This document shows, piece by piece, positions 25,337 through 33,311 of a stretch of 64,000 bases of DNA; the stretch's first letter is position 1; every line of letters starts with the position of its first letter. Location: positions 28,216-92,215 of the forward strand of contig PBDJ01000041.1 of NCBI GenBank assembly GCA_002717365.1. The letters are read 5' to 3'. This DNA comes from Acidimicrobiaceae bacterium (GTDB taxonomy: Bacteria; Actinomycetota; Acidimicrobiia; Acidimicrobiales; MedAcidi-G1). Under the pieces are notes generated by a model. The model ran no database searches. It saw only the letters and a list, made by a program, of their open reading frames with translations, and was not told the DNA's origin. Position numbers and translations under genes: made by a program.

Positions 25337-27067
25337 TCAGTATTCCAGGACGGTGACCGTTCCGGCCGTTCCGTCAACCTCGACCAGGGCACCGTCGGGA
25401 ATGCGTTCCGTTGCATTCTCCACGGAGACCACGCATGGGATACCGAGTTCGCGCGACACGATGACCGCGTGGCTCATCAGCGCCCCCACTTCGACTATCA
25501 CGGCGGCCGAGGGCAAGAACAGCGGCGTCCACGCTGGATCGGTGATGGGGGCCACGAGCACTTCGCCGGGTTCTAGATCGACAGCGTCGGCTGGGTCCAT
25601 CACTACCCGGGCTCGTCCCCGGGCCACGCCCTGGCATCCTGACGCTCCGGTCAATACATCTCCTGGCTGTACCGGCTTGCTCCGAGTCAGCGATGCGTGG
25701 TCTGACTCCAACTCCTCAATGGTCGGAACCTCGTGTTGCCCGGTGATGAAGAAACGGGGCTCCACTGCCGTGTAGCGGTCATACAGGGCCCCGCGTTCAG
25801 CCAGCGTCCCAGCAAAGGAGGCTGGATCGACGAGGTAGGAGGGCAGTTCATCGATCGGGTCCAGTAGGGCGACCCGGGTGGGGTCAGGATCTCCACCCCG
25901 CTCGGCGGCCCGCCTCACCAACTCCCGGTACACGCGCTTGGTGGGTGCTCCGAGGTAGATGGCCCGGTCGCGTGTGGCTTCGCGGGCCTGGGCCCACCAA
26001 GGGGCGGCGAGTAGCGCCTTGTCAAAGTTCCGTCGATCGAGTCCCTTGACGTGGGGGCGTACCACGTCGACCGCTGCGGCCCGACGGGCGTCGTCGCTGG
26101 CCAAACGGGTCGCCGGGTCAAGGTCGTGGTCGGCTAGACGCATCCGGTCGATGGCCACTAGGGCCAACTCGGGTGTGTTCTCCCAGTTCCGCGACGAGAG
26201 TTCCCAGTCGTTGGGTCCGCGGTGACCGTGGGCGGCCGTGAAGGCAGCGAATTGTTTCCGGAAGTCGGCTGCCTCCTGGTTGCCGGTGATCCTGTCCAAT
26301 AGGCCGTCCACACCGATGTCGAACGCGGCACCCAAGGACGGCTGATTGCGTACCGTCCGGGCGATGGCGTAGAGGTCCCGGGAGTACTCGGCAGACTTCA
26401 CGTCTCCAGCCGACCCGATCAGGTGGGTAACGAGCCCAGGCTCGCCAGCCGCCACGCAGGCGTCAGCCAGCATCCCGGTCACGATCGAAGCCAGTCCCGA
26501 CGAGAGCATGTGGTTGTGGAAGACCGGCCCGAAGGCCTTAGGGAAGGCATGGAGGTGGGCTATCAACTCCGCATCCGGAGCGTTCAGAGACGGGCAGCAG
26601 GCACGATGGGCCTCAGCTTTGGCAAAGCTGTCGGACACCATGGGTGGCATAGATCGGGTACTCAGGGCACCGAGGACCGAACGCAGGATTCGCAGTGACG
26701 ACAGCAGGCTGCGGTCACCCTTACGGGGTTCATATGGTGGAGGGTCGCCCTCACCGAAGAACGCGATGTCGATCGCCTCAGCCGAGGAGCCGGGAGCCCG
26801 CACGCCCAGGATCCTGAGGTAGGAGAGGTTGAGGTAGGCGTAGCCGCCATACAACCCGATGATCACCGGATTGTCACCCGAGAAGTCGTTTGCCCGGGTT
26901 ACGCCAAGTTCGGCGTAGGCATCGCGCCATGCCTTCTCAGCTGCGATGACACCCAGCCGGTAGGACAGGGGGGTGAGTACCTCGGGGAAGACCTCCCCCA
27001 CGTTGCCCCGGGTGTTGATCGGCCAGCGCGGGTCGACTGTCCCTTCGATAATCCATGACGTGCCCAT
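25337..27067 (-). CDS. PEP-utilising enzyme mobile-domain protein without ATP-grasp domain
   Basis: 576 aa. The N-terminal part (WPINTRGNVGEVFPEVLTPL) matches the middle region of PEP synthase/rifampin phosphotransferase-like proteins. The C-terminal swivelling phosphohistidine domain (about 475-576) has GALMSHAVIVSRELGIPC with the candidate phospho-histidine at 533. The ATP-grasp nucleotide-binding domain found in PEP synthase and rifampin phosphotransferase is missing, so it needs a partner or does something else. Single gene, convergent with msrA. Confidence 0.8.
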   Translation of the reverse strand: MGTSWIIEGTVDPRWPINTRGNVGEVFPEVLTPLSYRLGVIAAEKAWRDAYAELGVTRANDFSGDNPVIIGLYGGYAYLNLSYLRILGVRAPGSSAEAIDIAFFGEGDPPPYEPRKGDRSLLSSLRILRSVLGALSTRSMPPMVSDSFAKAEAHRACCPSLNAPDAELIAHLHAFPKAFGPVFHNHMLSSGLASIVTGMLADACVAAGEPGLVTHLIGSAGDVKSAEYSRDLYAIARTVRNQPSLGAAFDIGVDGLLDRITGNQEAADFRKQFAAFTAAHGHRGPNDWELSSRNWENTPELALVAIDRMRLADHDLDPATRLASDDARRAAAVDVVRPHVKGLDRRNFDKALLAAPWWAQAREATRDRAIYLGAPTKRVYRELVRRAAERGGDPDPTRVALLDPIDELPSYLVDPASFAGTLAERGALYDRYTAVEPRFFITGQHEVPTIEELESDHASLTRSKPVQPGDVLTGASGCQGVARGRARVVMDPADAVDLEPGEVLVAPITDPAWTPLFLPSAAVIVEVGALMSHAVIVSRELGIPCVVSVENATERIPDGALVEVDGTAGTVTVLEY

Positions 27068-27144
27068 GGCCCCCCGATTGTGGGCCCTCCAGAGGCCCGC
27101 TCGGCGAGGCTAGGCGTGCCGGGCGAGTAGGTGTGAGCCGGGGA

Positions 27145-28254
27145 TCAGTCCAGGATTCCGGCGGCGATCAACTCCTCAAGTCGTTCGGGTTCGACCCAGT
27201 TGAGTTGCCACGACTTGGCCCGTCGGAAATAGAGCTGGGCGTCGCACTCCACGGTGAAGCCCATCCCGCCGTGGACCTGGATAGCCACGCTGGTCACGTC
27301 TCGACAGGTTTGGGTGGCGAACAGCTTGGCCATGGGGGCCAGTGTGGTGACATCCCGTCCCTGGTCCCGGGCCCACGCAGCCTGATGTACCAGTATCCGA
27401 CCTCCATCAATGGCTGTAATCCCGTCGGACAGGTAGTGGCTGATCGACTGGAAGGAGCCGATCGGCTTGTCGAACTGGTGTCTTTCGCGGGCGTAATCGG
27501 TGGTCAGGGCGTGGGTGGCCAGGGCGGCTCCGATGGCCTGGGCGGCCACCAGGACCATGGCGTCGAGCATCACGGCGTGCCAGGTGTCCCAGCCGGTCCC
27601 GGAGTCGCCGATCCGGTCGGTGGTCGGGATACGCACGCCGTCCAAGTCGACCCGGTATTGGGTGTCGCCGGCCACCGTCCTCTGAAGGGTCAGCGTCACC
27701 CCGTCGGCGGCCGGGTCCATCAGGTAGAGGTCGACGTTGTCGCCGGTACGGGCCACGACAATCAGACGGTCGGCAGACGAGGCGAAGGGAACGTGGCGCT
27801 TAGTACCGGTCAGGACCGTCGTGTCGCCGTCAGGACGAGCTTTCATCTGGACCCCGGTTGGTCCGGACCCGTTATCGGGCTCCAGCCACGCCGGAACAAG
27901 AATGGCGTCGCCGGCGGCTAGGAGGGGTAGCCACTCGGCCTGCTGCTCGGGTGAACCGGCTTCGGCCAGAATGCCGGCCGCCACCACTGAGGATGCTAAG
28001 TGGGGCGATGGCACCAGACTGCGTCCGAACTCCTCGTAGACAACAACGGCGTCTAGGAGGCTCATGGCCGAACCCCCGTGTTCCTCGGTGAGCATCAGGC
28101 CGGTCAGGCCCATGGCGGCCAGCTGGTTCCAGAATCCGTCGTCGTAGCCCTTTGGATCGTCTTCTAGGGACCGCACGGTGTCGGCGGCATCGGCGCAGAG
28201 GCTGCGGACAGCGTCGCGCAGCATGTCCTGTTCGTCAGTGAAGGCCAGGTCCAT
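27145..28254 (-). CDS. Acyl-CoA dehydrogenase (short, second subunit type)
   Basis: FAD-dependent acyl-CoA dehydrogenase, 369 aa. It starts MDLAFTDEQDMLRDAVRSL with AGGAG upstream (ATG 28254; an ATG at 28338 is within the previous gene and rejected). The C-terminus has the HGGMGFTVECDAQLYFRRAKS block. The central substrate region is less conserved than in the paralogue at 30476. In actinobacterial steroid/isoprenoid operons two such dehydrogenases form a mixed tetramer; the pairing here is inferred. Last gene of the leftward operon. Confidence 0.9.
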   Translation of the reverse strand: MDLAFTDEQDMLRDAVRSLCADAADTVRSLEDDPKGYDDGFWNQLAAMGLTGLMLTEEHGGSAMSLLDAVVVYEEFGRSLVPSPHLASSVVAAGILAEAGSPEQQAEWLPLLAAGDAILVPAWLEPDNGSGPTGVQMKARPDGDTTVLTGTKRHVPFASSADRLIVVARTGDNVDLYLMDPAADGVTLTLQRTVAGDTQYRVDLDGVRIPTTDRIGDSGTGWDTWHAVMLDAMVLVAAQAIGAALATHALTTDYARERHQFDKPIGSFQSISHYLSDGITAIDGGRILVHQAAWARDQGRDVTTLAPMAKLFATQTCRDVTSVAIQVHGGMGFTVECDAQLYFRRAKSWQLNWVEPERLEELIAAGILD

Positions 28255-28261
28255 CGGACTC

Positions 28262-28738
28262 CTAGGGGCACCAGTTGTCGCCGCGGCGCGACCATGGGTT
28301 GTCATCGGTGTCCCGGGGGAGGGACACCCGGGCAGCACAAGTGGTGGCTACCACCTCACCTACCCGCAGGGACACGTCCAGGTCGACCCATCCGCAGCCG
28401 GAGTCGTCAATTGCCGTCCCGGTGACGGTGGCTGAGAAGGCCATGTGGTCTCCGGGGAATACTGGGGTGTTCATACGGAAGGTCATGCGACCTAGCCGGC
28501 CGGTGGGCCCCGTCCAGTCGGTGACGTAGCGCTCGAACCACGCTGCCTGGTTAGGGGTGTTGAGGAAGATGTCCTGAGTGCCGTTCCGGTGGACGGCGAA
28601 GTCGCGGTCGTGGTGCATGGGACGCCAGTCCCTCGATGCCAGGGCACCGAGCACCACCGTGGTGGCCGTGACGTCATAACTCAGGTCGGGGAGCCGATCA
28701 CCGACCGTCACGTCACCATGGAGGAGCCGGGTAGCCAT
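28262..28738 (-). CDS. MaoC-like hot-dog enoyl-CoA hydratase, catalytic-type subunit
   Basis: 158 aa single hot-dog domain. The hydratase-2 motif D-x-N-P-x-H appears as D37-W-R-P-M-H42, retaining the Asp/His pair. The start overlaps the stop of the upstream MaoC gene (TGATG), so the two are translationally coupled and probably form a heterodimer. It would add water to an enoyl-CoA made by the neighbouring dehydrogenases. Confidence 0.83.
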   Translation of the reverse strand: MATRLLHGDVTVGDRLPDLSYDVTATTVVLGALASRDWRPMHHDRDFAVHRNGTQDIFLNTPNQAAWFERYVTDWTGPTGRLGRMTFRMNTPVFPGDHMAFSATVTGTAIDDSGCGWVDLDVSLRVGEVVATTCAARVSLPRDTDDNPWSRRGDNWCP

Positions 28739-29304
28739 CAGTCGTCCTCTTTCGGATCGGCGGGTTCTGCCTCCTCGGGCCGTTGGTAGCCGAAGGCCGT
28801 GTAGGACTCCACGCCCAGAAGGGCGTCGTCCTGATTGAGGTACTCGACGTCGATGGTCCAGAACCGGCCATGCCCCAGCCGGGTGGCTTTAGGCTCGCTG
28901 ACCGACCGAAGAACTTGCCGGGACCGTACCCGGTCGCCGACGCGGACCGGTTCGTGGAAGGTGTTGGTATTCGAGGAGATGATGGCCTCGGGGAGGTCCA
29001 GGTCCTCCTTGAGGTCGAAGTGGGCCTGGAGCGGCACAGCGGGCTCGGATCGTCCCGGGGACCAGTGGTGGGGGCGGAACCAAACCGAGAGCATGGTCGG
29101 CGGGGCGATAGGCCCGCCGGTGAGGTCGGCAGCCACGTCCTCGTCCCAGAACAACGGGTTCCCGTTCTGGACCGAAGCACATGTGGTCCAGATGTAGCCG
29201 TGTTCGACGGGAAAGCCGCCCTCCTCCTCATACTGCACGACGCCGATTCGGGCCGTTACCTCTTCAGGGACTGGGGTCAGGGCATCGGGAGTTGGGGCGG
29301 TCAC
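28738..29304 (-). CDS. MaoC N-terminal (FAS1-like) hot-dog protein, non-catalytic-type subunit
   Basis: 188 aa hot-dog domain protein of the FAS1-like dehydratase type. At the hydratase motif it reads N47-G-N-P-L-F52, lacking both the Asp and His kept by its partner at 28262. It overlaps the CoA transferase/racemase gene by 4 nt upstream and the second MaoC gene downstream. The likely role is structural or substrate binding in a two-subunit hydratase, as in steroid side-chain ChsH1/ChsH2-type enzymes (inference). The acidic C-terminal tail is disordered. Confidence 0.82.
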   Translation of the reverse strand: MTAPTPDALTPVPEEVTARIGVVQYEEEGGFPVEHGYIWTTCASVQNGNPLFWDEDVAADLTGGPIAPPTMLSVWFRPHHWSPGRSEPAVPLQAHFDLKEDLDLPEAIISSNTNTFHEPVRVGDRVRSRQVLRSVSEPKATRLGHGRFWTIDVEYLNQDDALLGVESYTAFGYQRPEEAEPADPKEDD

Positions 29305-30467
29305 GCGATTACCCCCTCGGCCCGCAGGACCGACAGCTCGTCATCGGTGAAGCCGGCGGCACCCAGAACCTCATCGGTGCACGGGACCGCCTGGTCATGG
29401 ACGGCCAGAGTGGTGGCATCGACCTGACCGGCTAGGGGGGCAGCCACCTGACCGATTGGACCAGCCGTCGGATGGATGACCTCAGTGAACAGCCCTCGGG
29501 CCCGGAACTGCTCGTCGTCGACCACCTCGGTGATGTCGTGGACAGCCGACACGCAAGTGTCAGCTGGTCCCAAGTCGGCCACCCACTCGTCTCGGCTACG
29601 TCGGGCGAAGGCGGCGGCAAAGTCGGACCTCATGGCGTCGACGGCGTCATCGTCGTGCTGGTGGTCAATCCACCGGTCGCACTCCAGGGCCCGGCAGAGG
29701 TTGGCGAAGAAGTGGGGCTCGATGGCGCCCACTGCCAACCATCTACCATCGGCTGCCCGGTAGACGTCGTACCAGGCGTACCGCCCGGTCAACAGGCCAT
29801 GGCGGGGGCCGGGCCGAGTTCCCTCGGCCAGGTACTCGTCGACGGCCAGAGACATGAGCGACAGGACGCCGTCGGCGATCGAGACGTCCAGGCGAGTGCC
29901 CTCCCCGGTCACGGCCCGGGCGGCCAGGGCAGCGCAGATGGCAGCCACCGCTTGGAGGCCGCCCCCGGCGCTGTCGGCCACCGTGGCTCCGGGCAGGGCC
30001 GGTCCGCCGTTGCAGTCGCGTCCCGAGCAGTGGAGGTAACCGCCAACGGCCAGGTAGTTCAGGTCGTGGCCGGCCCAGCCAGCACGAGGGCCACTCTGGC
30101 CGTAGCCGGTGGTGGAGCAGTAGACGATCCCCGGATTCCGGTCCCGGACGGCCTCGTGGCCGATGCCCAGCCGGTCCACCACCCCAGGTCGGAAACTCTC
30201 GATGACCACGTCGGCCACGGTGGCTAGACGGAGGAAGGCCTCTCGGCCGCCGTCCGACTTGAGGTCGAGCAGCACCCGCCGCATGCCCCGATGGGCGCTA
30301 TAGGCGTAGGGGGGCGGCACGATCTGCACCCCGGCGTCCCGGGGGACGGGCCCAACCTTGACCACGTCGGCTCCCCAGTCGGCCAGCCACCTCGAGGCTC
30401 GCACGGCGGGCCCCACCGAGGCGAGGTCTAGGACAGTCACGCCGTCGAGGAGGGGGCGGTCGTCCAC
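29301..30467 (-). CDS. CaiB/BaiF family CoA transferase, alpha-methylacyl-CoA racemase-like
   Basis: 388 aa family III CoA enzyme. It opens LLDGVTVLDLASVGPAVRAS. Segments GYGQSGPRAGWAGHDLNYLA and LAVGAIEPHFFANLC resemble alpha-methylacyl-CoA racemases, where an Asp in GHD(I/L)NY and the Glu of AIEP take part in proton transfer. A racemase would fit branched-chain acyl-CoA degradation by the neighbours; CoA transfer remains possible. 8 nt from the dehydrogenase at 30476. Confidence 0.87.
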   Translation of the reverse strand: MDDRPLLDGVTVLDLASVGPAVRASRWLADWGADVVKVGPVPRDAGVQIVPPPYAYSAHRGMRRVLLDLKSDGGREAFLRLATVADVVIESFRPGVVDRLGIGHEAVRDRNPGIVYCSTTGYGQSGPRAGWAGHDLNYLAVGGYLHCSGRDCNGGPALPGATVADSAGGGLQAVAAICAALAARAVTGEGTRLDVSIADGVLSLMSLAVDEYLAEGTRPGPRHGLLTGRYAWYDVYRAADGRWLAVGAIEPHFFANLCRALECDRWIDHQHDDDAVDAMRSDFAAAFARRSRDEWVADLGPADTCVSAVHDITEVVDDEQFRARGLFTEVIHPTAGPIGQVAAPLAGQVDATTLAVHDQAVPCTDEVLGAAGFTDDELSVLRAEGVIA

Positions 30468-30475
30468 GGTTCAGC

Positions 30476-31669
30476 CTAGAAATTCTTGGGGAGGCCAAGG
30501 CCCCGCCGGGAGATGATGTTCTTCTGGACCTCCGACGTGCCCCCTCCGATGGTGTCCAGCACGGTGTAGCGGTAGGTGGACTCGGCTCGCCCGGCCATGG
30601 GGGCTCCGGCGGTACCGACTCGTAGTTGGGCCCCGGGTCCCCCCAAATCCATGGAGGCGTCGGCCAGCGCCTTGGAGAACTCAGTGGTGAACAACTTGTA
30701 CTCCGAGGCCTCAATGGTGGGCGGGGCCCCACCGCCGGCTTCGGCCTTCATGGAGGCATCGACCACTCGGAGGCCCATGCCGTGGGCGACAGCTGCCGTG
30801 GTGGCCAGGCGGGCGATCCGGGACCGCACCCTTGGGTCCTCCCTGAGCGGTTGGCCGTCACGGGTGGTCGTGCGCACGTGGTCGAGCAGCAGGTCCAGGC
30901 GCTGCTTCACCGGGGAGAAGGTGAACATGGTGAAGCGCTCCAGGTCGAGGGCCTGGGAGATGTATTGGAAGCCGTGGTTGAGCTGGCCGACTACGTACTC
31001 CTCGGGGACGAACACGTCGTCGAAGAACACGTCGTTTGTCCGCTCGTCTCCCATAGTCCAGATGCCCTGCACGGTGATCCCGGGGTGATCCATGGGGACC
31101 AAGAAGAGAGTGATGCCAAAATGCTTGGGGGCGTTCGGGTCGGTGCGGGCGCCCACCCAGTACCACTCGGCGAAGTGGGCCGAGGTGGTCCAGGTCTTTT
31201 GGCCGTTCAGAATCCAGCCACCCTCGGTCTCAGTGGCTTTGAGCTTCATGGCTGCGGCATCCGAGCCGGCTTCCGGCTCGCTGTAGCCGACGGCGAACTC
31301 CACCTCGTTAGCCAGGATCTTTGGGAGGAACTCCTCCTTAAGAAACTCCGAGCCGTGGGCGATGAGGGTCTTGCCGATGATGCCAACACCCTTGCCGATC
31401 TGGGGGCCGCCGCGGGCGGCCAGGGCCTCGTTGAGGATGTACTCGTAGATACCCTCGCCCGCCTGGCCGCCGTACTCTCGGGGCCAGGTGATGCCCAGCC
31501 AGCCCTGCTCGCCCAACTTCTTCATAAGAGCCCGACGCTTGGGGGTGTCGACGATTTGGGCCATGTTCTCCCGGGTTGGGTCGAATACCTCGGGGTCGTC
31601 GTTGGCGTCTAGGAACGCCTCGACCTCGGCCCGGAAGGCCTCCTGTTCGGGAGAGAAGTCGAAGTTCAT
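30476..31669 (-). CDS. Acyl-CoA dehydrogenase
   Basis: 397 aa FAD enzyme, MNFDFSPEQEAFRAEVEAFL at the N-terminus. It shows FAVGYSEPEAGSDAAAMKLKA, GWILNGQKTWTTSAHFAEWYW (flavin-binding block) and the C-terminal IGGGTSEVQKNIISRRGLG. First gene of the leftward operon, with a palindromic operator and a TACCGT -10-like hexamer upstream. Probably pairs with the shorter dehydrogenase at 27145. Confidence 0.94.
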   Translation of the reverse strand: MNFDFSPEQEAFRAEVEAFLDANDDPEVFDPTRENMAQIVDTPKRRALMKKLGEQGWLGITWPREYGGQAGEGIYEYILNEALAARGGPQIGKGVGIIGKTLIAHGSEFLKEEFLPKILANEVEFAVGYSEPEAGSDAAAMKLKATETEGGWILNGQKTWTTSAHFAEWYWVGARTDPNAPKHFGITLFLVPMDHPGITVQGIWTMGDERTNDVFFDDVFVPEEYVVGQLNHGFQYISQALDLERFTMFTFSPVKQRLDLLLDHVRTTTRDGQPLREDPRVRSRIARLATTAAVAHGMGLRVVDASMKAEAGGGAPPTIEASEYKLFTTEFSKALADASMDLGGPGAQLRVGTAGAPMAGRAESTYRYTVLDTIGGGTSEVQKNIISRRGLGLPKNF

Positions 31670-31691
31670 GGGTCGCAGTACGGTAGATGGT

Positions 31692-31716
31692 GGGATCTGA
31701 CGGTGTGTCAGATCCC
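31692..31716. promoter_or_regulatory. Palindromic operator 1 (acyl-CoA operons)
   Basis: Perfect 10-bp arms GGGATCTGAC and GTCAGATCCC around GGTGT, nested inside CGGTAG...CTACCG. It shares the core ATCTGACGGT...GTCAGAT with operator 2. On the minus strand it covers the expected -35 position of the dehydrogenase promoter (TACCGT about 10 nt before the start), so binding would repress. TetR-type regulators of acyl-CoA genes often use such sites; no regulator gene lies next to it. Confidence 0.7.
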
Positions 31717-31817
31717 TACCGTACCGGAACTCAGGAGGTGCACCCCATCTGAGCGGTCCTCCTTGAAATGACAGGCTTCTGGCCCGGAACTCGCGCTTCC
31801 ACCGTCAACTACTCTAG

Positions 31818-31838
31818 AATCTGACGGTTCGTCAGATT
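31818..31838. promoter_or_regulatory. Palindromic operator 2 (acyl-CoA operons)
   Basis: 9-bp arms AATCTGACG and CGTCAGATT around GTT, 56 bp before the HMG-CoA synthase-like gene. Core matches operator 1, 101 bp away, so one regulator probably controls both divergent operons. Confidence 0.72.
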
Positions 31839-31893
31839 TGTGCGGGCCGGTGACGACACCGCCCGTGGGGAAGCCACCGGACGGGAGGAGAGC

Positions 31894-33297
31894 ATGAACG
31901 GCACACGGGGGATCCTCGCCTATGGCGCCCACGTGCCCTACCGGCGTCTCGCCCGCTCGGCCATCGCCGAGGTGATGGGTGCCGGAGGCGGGGGCGGGTA
32001 CCGCGCTGTCGCCTCGTTCGACGAGGACACAACGACTATGGGCGTGGAGGCGGCCCGCCAGGCTCTGGCCGGAGGTGCCCCCGCTCCCCGGGCCCTCTGG
32101 TTTTCGACGGTCGCCCCCGCCTATCTGGACAAGACCAACGCCACGGTCGTCCACGCCGCCCTCCGCCTGGGCGCCTCGGTCCCGGCCCTGGACTTCGGTG
32201 GGGCACCCCGGTCGGCGATCGGTGCTCTTCGCACGGCCCTGGCCTCGGGCGACCGCACTCTGGTGGTGGCCTCCGACCTCCGAGTCGGTCTGCCTACCGG
32301 TCCCGAGGACGGCGGCGGCGGCGACGCCGCGACAGCCGTACTGGTCGGCTCCGACGAGGACGGCCCGCTGGTGGCCGAGTACCTGGGGGGAGCCACGGCC
32401 ACGGCCGAGTTCACCGACCGGTGGCGGACCCCCGGCGAGGCGCACTCCCGAACCTGGGAGGACCGGTTCGGCGAGCAGGCCTACCTGCCCCTGGTCCGAC
32501 AAGCCTGGGCTGATGCCCTCGAGTCCACCAACCTGACGGCCGCCGACGTGGCGATCTCCGCGGTAACCGGCTTGCACGGTCGGGCCACCAAGAAGGCGGC
32601 CGTTGACCTAGGTGTGACTATCGCCGAAGACCGGACCGACACAGTCGGGAACGCCGGTGCCGCCCACCCGACACTCCTACTGACCGATGTCTTGGACGGT
32701 GCGACGCCGGGCGACGTGGTAGCCCTTGTCGTGCTGGCCGACGGCTGCGAGGTTCTGTTCTTTCGGGCCACTGACGCCCTGACCACTGGACGGCCGACCC
32801 GGTCGGTGACCGACCAGGTTGAGAATCGGGCCGACGTCTCCTACGCCCTGTATCTGGCTTGGCGGGGTCTCTTGGAGGTTCAGCCTCCAAACCGACCGGA
32901 GCCCAACCGCCCGTCGTCGTCGGCCGCCGCCCGGCGAAGCGACTGGAAGCACGGCTTCGTGGGCTCCACCGACCGGTCCACCGGCATCACCCACCTTCCG
33001 CCGTCGCGGGTCGGGATCTCCGGCGGCGAAGTCGACAATATGGAGCCCGCGCCCATGGCCGACACCGTGGGCACTGTGGCCACCTTCACCGTCGACCACC
33101 TGGTCTACTCACCCAGCCCGCCGGTGGTGTTCGCCGTGGTCGACTTTGACGGAGGCGGGAGGATGCCCGTCGAGCTGACCGACGTGGACCCGTCAGAAGT
33201 GGAGATCGGGACCCGAGTGGAGATGACGTTCCGCCGGCTGTTCACGGCCGATGGTCTGCACAACTACTTCTGGAAGGGTCGGCCCCTCCGGGGCTGA
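31894..33297 (+). CDS. HMG-CoA synthase-like domain fused to a DUF35 OB-fold domain
   Basis: 467 aa. Residues ~1-330 have a thiolase/HMG-CoA synthase fold (FDEDTTTMGVEAARQAL, the stretch near 100-110, GNAGAAHPTLLL), and ~375-467 are a DUF35 acyl-CoA-binding OB domain without zinc-ribbon cysteines. At the place of the nucleophilic cysteine the sequence reads ALDFGGAPRSA, so the catalytic Cys appears absent. GGGAGGAGAG precedes ATG 31894. It is followed by a thiolase, resembling thiolase-DUF35-HMGCS assemblies known in archaea, but fused and probably inactive as a synthase. Confidence 0.85.
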   Translation: MNGTRGILAYGAHVPYRRLARSAIAEVMGAGGGGGYRAVASFDEDTTTMGVEAARQALAGGAPAPRALWFSTVAPAYLDKTNATVVHAALRLGASVPALDFGGAPRSAIGALRTALASGDRTLVVASDLRVGLPTGPEDGGGGDAATAVLVGSDEDGPLVAEYLGGATATAEFTDRWRTPGEAHSRTWEDRFGEQAYLPLVRQAWADALESTNLTAADVAISAVTGLHGRATKKAAVDLGVTIAEDRTDTVGNAGAAHPTLLLTDVLDGATPGDVVALVVLADGCEVLFFRATDALTTGRPTRSVTDQVENRADVSYALYLAWRGLLEVQPPNRPEPNRPSSSAAARRSDWKHGFVGSTDRSTGITHLPPSRVGISGGEVDNMEPAPMADTVGTVATFTVDHLVYSPSPPVVFAVVDFDGGGRMPVELTDVDPSEVEIGTRVEMTFRRLFTADGLHNYFWKGRPLRG

Positions 33298-33311
33298 GTG
33301 GGAGCGACGAC

